From the NCBI GenBank assembly GCA_030549335.1, contig CM060191.1, forward strand, positions 55,031,447 through 55,095,446: 64,000 bases of DNA, in the 5' to 3' direction. The translations under genes and the position numbers were made by a program. Positions 37,001-46,773 of this stretch are shown one piece after another; positions within the stretch are counted from its first letter, which is position 1, and each line of letters starts with the position of its first letter. Under the pieces are notes generated by a model. That model had not been told where the DNA came from. It saw nothing but the letters and a program-made list of their open reading frames with translations, and did no database searches. This stretch comes from Pontederia crassipes. Lineage: Eukaryota > Streptophyta > Magnoliopsida > Commelinales > Pontederiaceae.

Positions 37001-37904
37001 CATCATTAATATTCTGATAAGATGAGAATCATTCTTTATTCGGAGCTATATAATAGGAACATCTCGAATAAAAAACCTAGTCATCCTTCAGATATCTTTG
37101 ATCAGTAGCAATTAAAATCAAATCATCTTCAAAATTTTTAGTTTCATGTGCTACCGCAGCAACAAGGGCCTTCTTCTTCTTCGGGTTTCCAATGTTCCGA
37201 TTCTTTGCAGTAATTATAGGTGTCTTTGGCAGTAATCTTCTTTTTTGACTTGGATTTCTTCGAATTCAAGAAGCCTATGTCGAACGATTATGGAGGCTCG
37301 ATCTTACTTCTTTCAAAGTTATAGTTTTCTTTTCAATAATCATAGATTGAAAAAAAATCTCATATGATGGAGGAAGCGAAACTAACAAAAGTAGGAGAGC
37401 ATCTTCATCCTTAATTTTTACATTAATATTTCACAATTCCATCAACAAACAATTCAATTGATCAAGATGTTCCTTCAGAATGGTACCTTCTTGCATGCAT
37501 AAGGTGAACAAAAGTTACTTCAATAATAACTTATTGGTGAAAGACTTCTTGATATACAGACTCTCGAGTCTCAACCACAAATCAATCGACGTTTTGCCAT
37601 CTACGATTTCGATTATCACCTCATTTGTCAAGCACAACAGAATCACCGAGTGTGCCTTCTCATCTCGTGCTGCCAATTAGCGAGATCGATATCATTTTCT
37701 TTGCCCATTCGAGTTTTCTCCTTTGGTTTGTTCTTCGACACGATCGCGAGCGGGATCCAGACTCCTTTTTGCTGCAAAAGCGTCCGCATCTTAATCTGCC
37801 ACACCTCAAAATTGTTTATGCTAGTGAACTTCTCAACTTTCATGTTGTGCGACGCCATCTCTCTGCGACAATCGCTGACGAGCCCTAAGACACTAATACT
37901 AGTT

Positions 37905-38206
37905 TGTTATGAAAAGAGGGAGAGAGATCGCACAAACACAAATTAACACACGAGATTTACGATGTTCACCCTAAAATTGGGCTACGTCCTCGAGCGGCGA
38001 CTCTCTTTGTTATGAAAATTGATGATTACAATGATGTAAAATAACCTACCTGTCATCAAGTTTATATATGGAACCCCCCTCAGGCTCGCTGTCCGGGCAG
38101 CGAGGGTAAGGGACGGGCATACGCCGTCCCCATTGTCACAGCACTTGACTAACATAAGAGTTTAACTAGGGTTACAACTATATTCAAATTCAAGGCATTA
38201 TCAACA
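37905..38206 (-). repeat. 5' LTR of the copia element
   Basis: Right copy on the map. It retains a GC-rich near-palindrome (CTCGCTGTCCGGGCAGCGAG, about 38090-38115) homologous to the palindrome in the solo LTR at 31839-31858. Confidence 0.85.
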
Positions 38207-38211
38207 GATTA

Positions 38212-39624
38212 ATATTTGTCTATCTGATTGTCCTTGTTCCCATGATCCCTCATGAAAATCTGGAGCTATCTTTGCTCCCTAAAGCCTTATTCATATGATC
38301 AAAAGATAGGTTGATAATTAATGAAGATAGGAGATGAAATCAAAGATTACCATTGTCTATCGAGACGAGAGGTTATCAGCCTTATGTGAGGCACTCCCAT
38401 GTGATGTCTTGTGTGAAACACTCCACTTTTTTTTGAGAATTTTATTAGCCTTGTGTGAGGCTGTCCTCTCTCTTTTATGAAGTTGCCCATCATGATTTAG
38501 ATAGAAACACACGTGTATATGCATGATATTTCTCTAAAAGTGGAAAGCTTTTCCAACTAAAAGAAAATATGTAAAAAATGAATAAATAAAATGGAATGAT
38601 TGTCCTTATGAAATAATATGGAACGATGATGTTGTTACAAGTGAAATATGAGAAGTAATAAAGATGAAAAAATGAATCCTACATGTCATTGTTCATTGAG
38701 ATCCCCATGAATCATGTTATATATGCATTATATTTTTTTCATGGTTATTCTTAGGGATTTTCTTTATGACCTACTTTGATTTCACACTTAGCTTTATGCT
38801 AATGAGAGGATTCCCTTCACTATGTTGATTCCCGTAGGTACATGATTTACTTGTGCGACACAATTGATGTGTGTGCAGTGCAGCTCGGATGACGTGATTA
38901 TCATAGAGTCTATGTGAGTCATGTATGTGACCTATGTAGTAGATGTATGAGAAAATTTCATTAAATAACCTCAAACTTTACCCACTTTCCCAATTTTATC
39001 CTCCAACTTTACTTTGTAATCAAATTGCCCTCCAATTATTGGCTTATTTCACCAACTATCTTCCGATCGAAGATAGCTAATATCTTTTATCATTTAGTTG
39101 TCGTGGGTACATTATTTAAAAATAATATATATAACATTAAAATAATAATATAAAAATAAAAAGAGAGACAAACTCCCTCTCCCTTTAGCCACCAAAGCAC
39201 CGATCGACATCAAGCTGCTAGAAGGAGAGGGGGAGGGGGTGGTTGCTCCCTCCCCCCCCCCCTCTCTCTCTCTCTTTCTCTCCGGCGTTGCAGAGGAGGA
39301 GAACGACTCCTCCTTCCCCGACACTAGATAAGAGAGTGGGAGGGGCGGTGCCCCTCATCCTCTACCTGTTGTAGAATACAACGTTGTGTCTCAAGACGTG
39401 GGACACTTGTACATCCCAAAGGCACATGCTAACACTGTTCCAATGGGGACCCTCCCCCATAGAGACTCCTCTCCATTGGCCTTTAGCGCCTCCACTCCAA
39501 CGTATCCTTCTTCATTGAGAATGACCACGGTGAACCGCACTCCTCACCATCATGGTCGAAGGATGTCGCGCTGCAACCTCACTCACTTCAGTCTCCCATG
39601 GTCTGTCTTTCATCTTGGAGTGCC
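38212..39624. repeat. LTR-like repeat (to about 38960) and GC-richer spacer
   Basis: 38570-38960 resembles 5056-5420. 38960-39110 is a short-repeat-rich AT segment. 39180-39624 is GC-richer, with a C/CT microsatellite near 39248-39276. It is the left flank of the three-LTR element, and its right continuation is at 45902. No gene identified. Confidence 0.4.
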
Positions 39625-39629
39625 TCCAC

Positions 39630-40793
39630 TGTTGGATCTAAGTTTTAAAAACATATAAAATTATATTTTGATGATACAAACCTCGAAAGATTAAAGTTAA
39701 AATGTTGAAATTTTTTTAAAAAAGGGATAACTTTATGCACTACACTTTGATTAAATAATTAACTATGATCATATTAGATTTTGGATTAATTATAATATCA
39801 AAGTTGTAGAGAATCAGGTTAGCTTTTCATAGAATAAAAAATCGTCTCATTTGGATAACTGTGCGAACATTTATGCTTAAAATAGTGCAGGGCGATCGAC
39901 TTGCCAATTGGAACACCGATCGATCAGTCCGAAACACCGGTCGATTGGTTAGTGCAGAAAATGAACAATTTTAACAAACAGAATGTCGAGACTATACCGT
40001 CAAGGTACCGGTCGACTGGTTGATCGACCAAACCGTGCAAAATTCGCCAACGGACATATTTTTTTTATAAAAGAAAGTGTACACATCGATCGGTCAATAT
40101 GTGAGGTCGACCGGCCTTCGAGTCAAATAAATAGTAATGATCAATTTTGAGGGAGAAATTTGTGAAATAAATTCTAGACAAATTTTTTCCACATTGAAGT
40201 CTATAAAAGGAGTGCCAAAGCCAAAAGCAAAAGCATTTATCCAAGCCTGGAAGAAAAACTTCAAGTTATCAAAAGAAGATCATTCCTTAAAATTTTCATT
40301 TTAAATTTTCTCTTCTTTCTTTCTTCTCCTCTTGTGAGTTTAGCATTGTAAAAGAGAGAATCATTTTATTTAGAAAAATACTAAGAGAGTGTTCCAAATC
40401 TTACCTCTTAAGCGAGAGAAAAGATTAACTTCATTAAGACGAAAAGTATGCCTTACCTCTTGAAGCGGAGAAAGGGCGGTGGTGTAAAAGGCTTTCTTCC
40501 TTGCCCCATTTGGAATAAAGGAAGAGATTTTAGTGGAATCTCCGATGGTATCGAGGTCGAGAAGTCAAAGCGGGGACATAGGCCAATGTGTGACTGAACC
40601 TCGTCAACAACCACCGCGTGCTTTGTGATTGCTTTCTCTCTTCCTCTCATATTGGTTTTGATGTGATATGAATTGCATTGAATTAAAAGATTTTAAGATT
40701 CGATTTCAAGCTTTCGTAACGATTATCGTGAATTCGTTATTTTTGTTTGAACACCAATTCACCCCCTCTCTTAATGCCCTTTGAGTTCCTACA
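39630..40793 (+). repeat. LTR1 of the three-LTR element, 1164 bp
   Basis: Starts TGTTGGATCTAAG and ends GTTCCTACA, followed two bases later by the primer binding site. Contains several imperfect palindromes of the GATCGACCGGTCGA type (39890-40120). Confidence 0.85.
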
Positions 40794-40795
40794 AC

Positions 40796-40806
40796 TGGTA
40801 TCAGAG
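40796..40806 (+). other. Primer binding site (initiator Met tRNA)
   Basis: TGGTATCAGAG matches the 3' end of plant initiator methionine tRNA and sits two bases after LTR1. Confidence 0.85.
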
Positions 40807-40883
40807 TGGATTGTTGTCATTTTAAGATCAAATCATTTTAAGATTTGAACACCTTGTTTTATGATTTAACAATTTTTAGAGCT

Positions 40884-41846
40884 ATGACATCAAGTGGTTT
40901 TAATTTTGTCGAAGGACAATCAATTAGTCATCCTCCCTTTTTAAATGCATCAAATTTTACATATTAGAAAATTAGAATTCAAGCATACATATGTTCTATT
41001 GATATTGACATGTGGGACATCGTTGAAAAAGATAATTATCTTCATGAAAAACTACCTACAGATTCTACTGAAAGGGAAATTTTTTAAAAAAACTTGACAG
41101 AAAAGCCAAAAATATTTTTTATTGTGCTTTGGATTCAATAGAGTTTAATCGAATTTCAAGTTATGAAAGTACAACTAAGATTTGTGAGAAGCTCATTACT
41201 ATTTATGAACGAACGGATAAAGTTAAAGAATATAGACTAAATATTTTAAATCATCAATATGATTCTTTTAAAATGTAATAAATGATATGTTTGCTCGTTT
41301 TAATGATATTTTGAATGACATAGCCTCCTTGAGTGAATCAAGAACTGACCCCAAAAAGTGAAAAAGATTCTCAAGTCTCTCTCCTCAAAATGGCATACGA
41401 AGAGAACCGTGATTGAAGAAAAAGATTTGAACAAATTAGATTTCAAAAATCTAATTGGTTAACTTCTAACCTATGAGATCTCAATCCAAGAAGATCAAGA
41501 AGAAAAAAACCCAAAGAAGAAAACATTGGCACTGAAAGTAAATTCAAAAGAAGAAGACTCAAGTGAAGAGTAAGTGGATGAAAAGAAACTCACCCGCTAC
41601 ACAAGAAAATTAGACAAGTACCTCAAGTTGATAAAGAAGAATGAGAAGAATGAGAAGCCAACAAAAAGATCATACAAACAACACAAAGAAAAGACATCTC
41701 AGAAAAGGAAAAAGAAAAAAATATGAAGAGTCAAGTGACTCATCAAGTTCTTCTAATGACGAAGCATATCTATTTTTAATGACACACAACGATGAGATAA
41801 GTTGTAGTCCCTCAAACTCAAATGATGACTCATCAAGATTTTCCGA
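40884..41846 (+). pseudogene. gag remnant, copy 1
   Basis: Begins ATGACATCAAGTGG (MTSSGFNF) and aligns base by base with copy 2 (42713 on). Stops and frame changes appear within the first 30 codons. It ends in the Ser-rich segment near 41846, where the sequence jumps directly into LTR2. Confidence 0.75.
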
Positions 41847-41849
41847 ATA

Positions 41850-42648
41850 ATCCCTCAAATGATCGACCAAATCATGCAGAATTCACCAATGGTCATACTT
41901 TTTATAAAAGAAAGTGTACAGGTCAACCGGTCCATATGTGAGGTCGACCGGCCTTCGAGTCAAATGAACAGTAATGATCAATTTTGAAAGAAAAATTTGT
42001 GGAATAAATTCTGGATGATTTTCCTCTACATTGAAGCCTATAAAAGGAGTGACAAAATCAAAAGCAAAAGCATCCATCCAAGCATTGAAGAAAAATTTCA
42101 AGTTATCAAAAGAAGACCATTCCTTGAAATTTTCATTTTAAGTTTTTTTCTTCTTTCTTTCTTCTCCTCTTGTGAATTTAGCATTGTAAAAGAGATAATC
42201 ATTTTATTTAGAAAAATATTGAGAGAGTTCTTGTGTAAAAGAAGTTACAAATCTTACCTCTTAAGCGAGAAAAAAATATTAACTTCATTAAGAGGAAAGG
42301 TATACCTTACTTCTTGAAGCGGAAAAAGGGCGGTGGTGTAAAGGACTTTCTTCCTTGCCCCATTTGGAACAAAGAAAAATATTCTAGTGGAATCTCCGAC
42401 GGTCTCGAGGTCGAGAAGTCAAAGCGGGGACGTAGGTCAAGGTGTGACCGAATCTCGTCAACAACCACCGCGTGCTTTGTGATTGCTTTCTCTCTCCCTC
42501 TCATATTGGTTTTGATGTGATCTGAATTGCATTGATTTAAAAGATTTTAAGATTCGATTTCAAGCTTCCACAACAATTATCGTAAATTCGATATTTTTGT
42601 TTGAACACCAATTCACCCCCCTCTTTTGGTGCCCTTTGGGTTCCTACA
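41850..42648 (+). repeat. LTR2, truncated internal LTR
   Basis: Homologous to LTR1 from roughly its position 390 to its end (ATGATCGACCAAA ... GGTTCCTACA). The LTR start is missing. The following primer site is damaged: TGGTATTGCT instead of TGGTATCAGAG, with about ten bases lost. Confidence 0.8.
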
Positions 42649-42712
42649 ACTGGTATTGCTCTCATTTTAAGATTTGATCACCTTGTTTTATGATTTAACA
42701 ATTTTTAGAGCT

Positions 42713-44200
42713 ATGACATCAAATGGTTTTAATTTTCTCAAAAGATAATCAATTAGTCATCCTCTCCTTTTAAATGCATCAAATTTGACATATTAGAAAA
42801 TTAGAATTCAAGCATACATTTGTTCTATTGATTTTGACATGTGGGACATCGTTGAAAAAGATTATTATCTTCATGAAAAACTACATGCAGATTCTACTGA
42901 AAGAGAAATATTTTAAAAAAAAACTTGATAGGAAAGTCAAAAATATTTTTTATTGTGCTTTGAATTCAATAGATTTTAATCAAATTTCAAATTATGAAAG
43001 TACAATTGAGATTTGTGAAAAGCTCATTACTACTTACGAAGGAACGGATAAAGTTAAATAATTTAGACTAAATATTTTAAATCATTAATATGATTCTTTC
43101 AAAATGCAATAAATGATATGTTTGCTCGTTTTAATGATATTTTGAATGGCTTAGCCTCCTTGAGCGAGCCCAGAATTAACCCCAAAAAGATTCTCAAGTC
43201 TCTCTCATCAAAATGACACACGAAGAGAACCGTGATTGAAGAAAAAGATTTGAACAAATTGTATTTCGATGATATAATTGGTTAACTTCTAATCTATGAG
43301 ATCCCAATCCAAGAAAATCAAGAAGAAAAAACCCCCAAGAAGAAAACATTGGCACTGAAAGTAAATTCAAAAGAAAAAGACTCAAGTGAAGAGTAAGTGG
43401 ACGAAAAGAAACTCACCTGCTACACAAGAAAACTAGACAAGTATATCAAGTTGATAAAGAAGAATGAGAAGCTAACAAGAAGATCATACAAACAACACAA
43501 AGAAGAGACATCTCAGAAAAGGAAAAAGAAAAAATATGAAGAGTCAAGTGACTCATCAAGTTCTTCTAATGACAAAGCATATCTATGCTTAATGACACAC
43601 AATGATGAGATAAGTTTTAGTTCCTCAAACTCAAATGATGACTCATCAAGCTTTTCCGAAGAAAATATTTCTTTATATGTGAATAAAGAATTTTCTTCTC
43701 TTATAACAAAATATTTTTCAATTAAAGAGTAAAATGAAAAATTAATACATAAGATTGAAAAATTAAAAGAAGAAAAGGATGCATATTCTGTGGAAAATAA
43801 AATTGATACTTTGAAAATAATGCATGCTTGTGAAATAATAAAATTAGCATGTTCTTTAGAAAAGGTAAAGCAAAAAAATACTTTTTTAAAAAATATACAA
43901 AATAAGACTATTTCTCAAATAATGAAAAATAATCTTAGGAATCATTTTGGACATAAAAACTCTTATTGAAAATCTAATCATTCCTATGAAAAAAAATCAC
44001 ATATTACATGTTTTGCATGCAGATTCTATGGCCATTATGCTTATCAATGCAAAGTAAGAAAATTTTCACCACATGAGATGATATGAGTTTCAAAAGAAAT
44101 TTGATTAACAAAATTGGACTCAGAGAAATTTGGATGCCAAAGTTTAAATGATTATTTTTCAGATGTACCTCACATGTAAAGCAAAGGAGGAAAGGCAACT
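42713..44200 (+). pseudogene. gag remnant, copy 2, with zinc knuckle
   Basis: Second, longer gag copy. Its 43397-43732 part keeps the Lys-rich and Ser-rich segments in frame. At 44009-44050 a complete CX2CX4HX4C knuckle survives (CFACRFYGHYAYQC). Several stops upstream show it is not functional as a whole. After the knuckle the frame ends and non-coding sequence follows where pol would be expected. Confidence 0.75.
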
Positions 44201-44254
44201 CAAAAATTCAAAAAATACTATTTCTTTGAAAAGAGATAATATATAAAATTGGTA

Positions 44255-44610
44255 AGAGTGATAGGGGGAGCATACTAAACTTTATTTTGACATGGATATT
44301 GTTGTATTAAAGTTTTATGTCATATTTTGATTGTTAATATTTTTTTTTGCCTTCATCAAATTGTTTCCATTTCGCCATTATAAAATAATCATAAATTTAG
44401 GGGGAGTTATTTCTTCATATACAAATTTTTTTTTTTATGAAACAAAAGGGAGAGAAATATAAGAGAATATGAATTTGAATATCACTTTATATGAAGAGTT
44501 CCTTACAATTTATACTTAAGTGTTGGGGAGAGTAAAATTGATTTTACAATTTTTTCGCAACTTATACATTTTTCATATTTCTCAGTTTGTATTTATAAAA
44601 AGGGGGAGAT
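44255..44610 (+). other. Multiple polypurine tracts upstream of the 3' LTR
   Basis: AGGGGGAG at about 44262 and 44399, AAAGGGAGAG at about 44446, TTGGGGAGAG at about 44523 and AAAAGGGGGAGAT at 44599-44610, the last touching LTR3. Repeated polypurine tracts are a described hallmark of Sireviruses. Confidence 0.7.
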
Positions 44611-45896
44611 TGTTGGATCTAAGTTTTAATGATATATAAAATTATATTTTGATGATACAAACCTTGAAAGATTAAAATTAAAATGTTAAAAAAATTTAAA
44701 GAAAAATGGATAACTTTATGCACTACACTTTGATTAAATAATGAACTGTGATCCTATTAGATTTTGGATTAATCATAAATCGGGATTTGAATCTCGATGA
44801 AACAATACATGAAAGGTTAATTCAATAAGTTCAGTAAATTCTTTTTTATAGAGAAGGGGGCTCATCTCGTATTTTTTTGAAAAATAGAAGATAACCCAAA
44901 TCAAAATTGTAGAGAATTTTGTTAGCTTTTTATAGAATAAAAAATCATCTTATTTGGATAACTGTGTCAAACGTTATGCTTAAAATAGTGCAAGGCGATC
45001 GACCTGCCGATTGGAACATTGACCGATCGATTCGGAACACCGATCGACCGGTCAATACAGAAAATGCTCAATTTCAACAAACAGAATGTCGAGACTATAC
45101 TAGTCGAGGTACCGGTCGACGAGTTGATTGAATGGACAGTGTAGAATTTGCCAACGGTCATATTTTTCTTAAAAGAAAATGTACCGATCGACCGATCCAT
45201 ATGTGAGGTCGACGACTTCCGAATCAAATGAATAGTAATAATCAAATTTGAAGGAGAAATTTTAAAATAAATTTTAGACGAATTTTCTCCACATTTAAGC
45301 CTATAAAAGGAGTGCCAAAGACAGAAGAAAGGTATCCATCCAAGCCTTGAAGAAAAATTTTAAGTTATCAAAAGAAAATCATTATTTGAAGTTTTCTCTT
45401 CTTTCTCTCTTCTTTCTCTCTTATGAGCTTAGCATTATAAAAAAGAGAAGATATTTATTTAGAAAAATACTGAGAGAGCTCTTGTGTAAAAGATGTTCCA
45501 AATCTTACCTCTTGAACGAGAGAAAAGATTAGTTTCATTAGGAGGAGATGTGTGCCTTACCTCTCGAAGCGAAGAAAAGGCGGTGGTGTAAAGAGCTTTC
45601 TTCCTTGTCTTATTTAGAACAAAGAAAGATATTCTAGTGAAATCTTCGACGGTCTCGAGGTCAAAAAGTTGGAACGGAGACGTAGGTCAAGATGTGACCG
45701 AACATCATCAACAACCACCGCGTGTTTTGTGATTGCTTTCTCTCTCCCTCTCGCATTGGTTTTGATGTGATCTAAATTACATTAATTTAAAAGATTTTAA
45801 AATTCGATTTCAAACTTCCGCAATGATTATTGTGAATTCGATATTATTGTTTGAACACTAATTCACCCCCTTCTTGCTGTCCTTTGGGATCTTACA
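44611..45896 (+). repeat. LTR3 of the three-LTR element, 1286 bp
   Basis: Same start as LTR1 (TGTTGGATCTAAG); ends GATCTTACA. It is about 120 bases longer than LTR1 because of an extra segment at about 44777-44897 that LTR1 lacks. Confidence 0.85.
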
Positions 45897-45901
45897 TTCA
45901 C

Positions 45902-46773
45902 TCCATCCATCTGCGACGATTTCGATCTGACGACATCCTAGAAGATGACAAATCGAGGATCGAGGAGGAAGCGTCCGTCTCGCAGCAGTGAAAGATGTCG
46001 ATGACCATCCTCACTTCGAGAGGAACCTATTAGAGTCGAGGGAGGTGGCCACCGGAAAGATGGCAAGAAAGATAAAAAAGTCAGTGAGCGTCGCCTCGTC
46101 GTTCGCTCACATGAGCACATCAGATGTGGTAAGGATATGAGCAACGAAGGGGTGCCGAAGGTAGTTGAGGAACATGACCATGACGAGATGGACGAGCGGA
46201 CGAAGGGTTTCATCAACGGATCTAAGCAATAGCTCAAGTTGCAATGTCTTGCCGAGAATTTTATCGACACACAGAGGGAGAGACCCCTCCCAGGGAAGAG
46301 AGGGGGAGGGAGCAGCCCCTCTTCCTCAAGCCATTGTCCTCAGACGACCTAAGGAAGAGGGGACGACCCTCTTTTTTTATCATTTTTATATTATAAAATC
46401 CAATAAATCCAATAAATCCCCACACGATGTAATGGAATTTTGACTCGTTACAATACTCCTTAAAAAACTTCAAAAACATGAATCGTACAACACCGAATTT
46501 TAAATCCGTTTATAGAGGTTTTATTTAATAATCAAACATCTAATACTAGACCCGGTTTGTGATTCAACCGGTTTAAGATGACGAGTAGGACTCCCGGTTC
46601 GTATCGGCCTCGAGTACTTTATAAGGTGCCCAAACCTTCGTTCTTTCGGATTTCTCGAAAGCGGCGAAGCAAGAGGAGGAAGGCGAAGAAGAGGAATCAA
46701 ATCCCCCATTATTGATTCGATCGTTTCCTATCTTTGATTTTCTTTAGCTTCGATCTGTTGAGAGGAGGGAGCG
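45902..46773. other. Right flank of the three-LTR element and promoter/leader of U1-70K
   Basis: 45902-46270 is GC-richer, the other half of the interrupted host sequence. On the - strand it gives protein-like but unidentified text (HLVMVMFLNYLRHPFVAHIL, with stops). 46370-46560 is spacer. A TATA-like TTTATAA at 46618-46624 lies about 150 bases before the U1-70K start codon and may be its core promoter. Confidence 0.45.

Larger units (their letters stand above)
33769..38206 (-). mobile_element. Full-length, decayed Ty1/copia retrotransposon, 4.4 kb, - strand
   Basis: Two LTRs (33769-34067 and 37905-38206) start TGTTGATAATGCC-like and end CATAACA-like on the - strand. A perfect 5-bp duplication GATTA lies at 33764-33768 and 38207-38211. 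Next to the right LTR, - strand AACTAGTATTAGTGTC is a worn copy of the initiator-Met-tRNA primer site. On the - strand, in order: gag start at 37858 (MASHNMKVEKFTSINNFEVW), zinc-knuckle remnant near 37200, protease/integrase pieces (NVPQLKKNLISLG, 36773-36961), reverse transcriptase with YVDD (codons at 35063-35074), and RNase H tail (YLAKDQMYHKRTKHI, then FTKFVPHNKFQHCLDLIN). Every domain is broken by stops and frame changes, so it cannot move by itself. Confidence 0.9.
39630..45896 (+). mobile_element. Sirevirus-like non-autonomous LTR element with three LTRs and two gag copies
   Basis: Layout: LTR1 39630-40793; primer site 40796-40806 (TGGTATCAGAG, initiator Met tRNA); gag copy 1; truncated LTR2 about 41850-42648; damaged primer site; gag copy 2 and a non-coding tail with repeated polypurine tracts; LTR3 44611-45896. 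The whole is flanked by near-identical 5-bp duplications TCCAC (39625-39629) and TTCAC (45897-45901), so it behaves as one insertion. No protease, integrase or reverse transcriptase was found. LTRs rich in CGATCGACCGGTCGAT-like palindromes, a Ser-rich 'SSDSSSSSNDEAYL' gag tail and several AGGGGGAG tracts before the 3' LTR fit plant Sireviruses. Recombination between LTRs of two copies followed by a deletion is the simplest origin. Confidence 0.8.
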
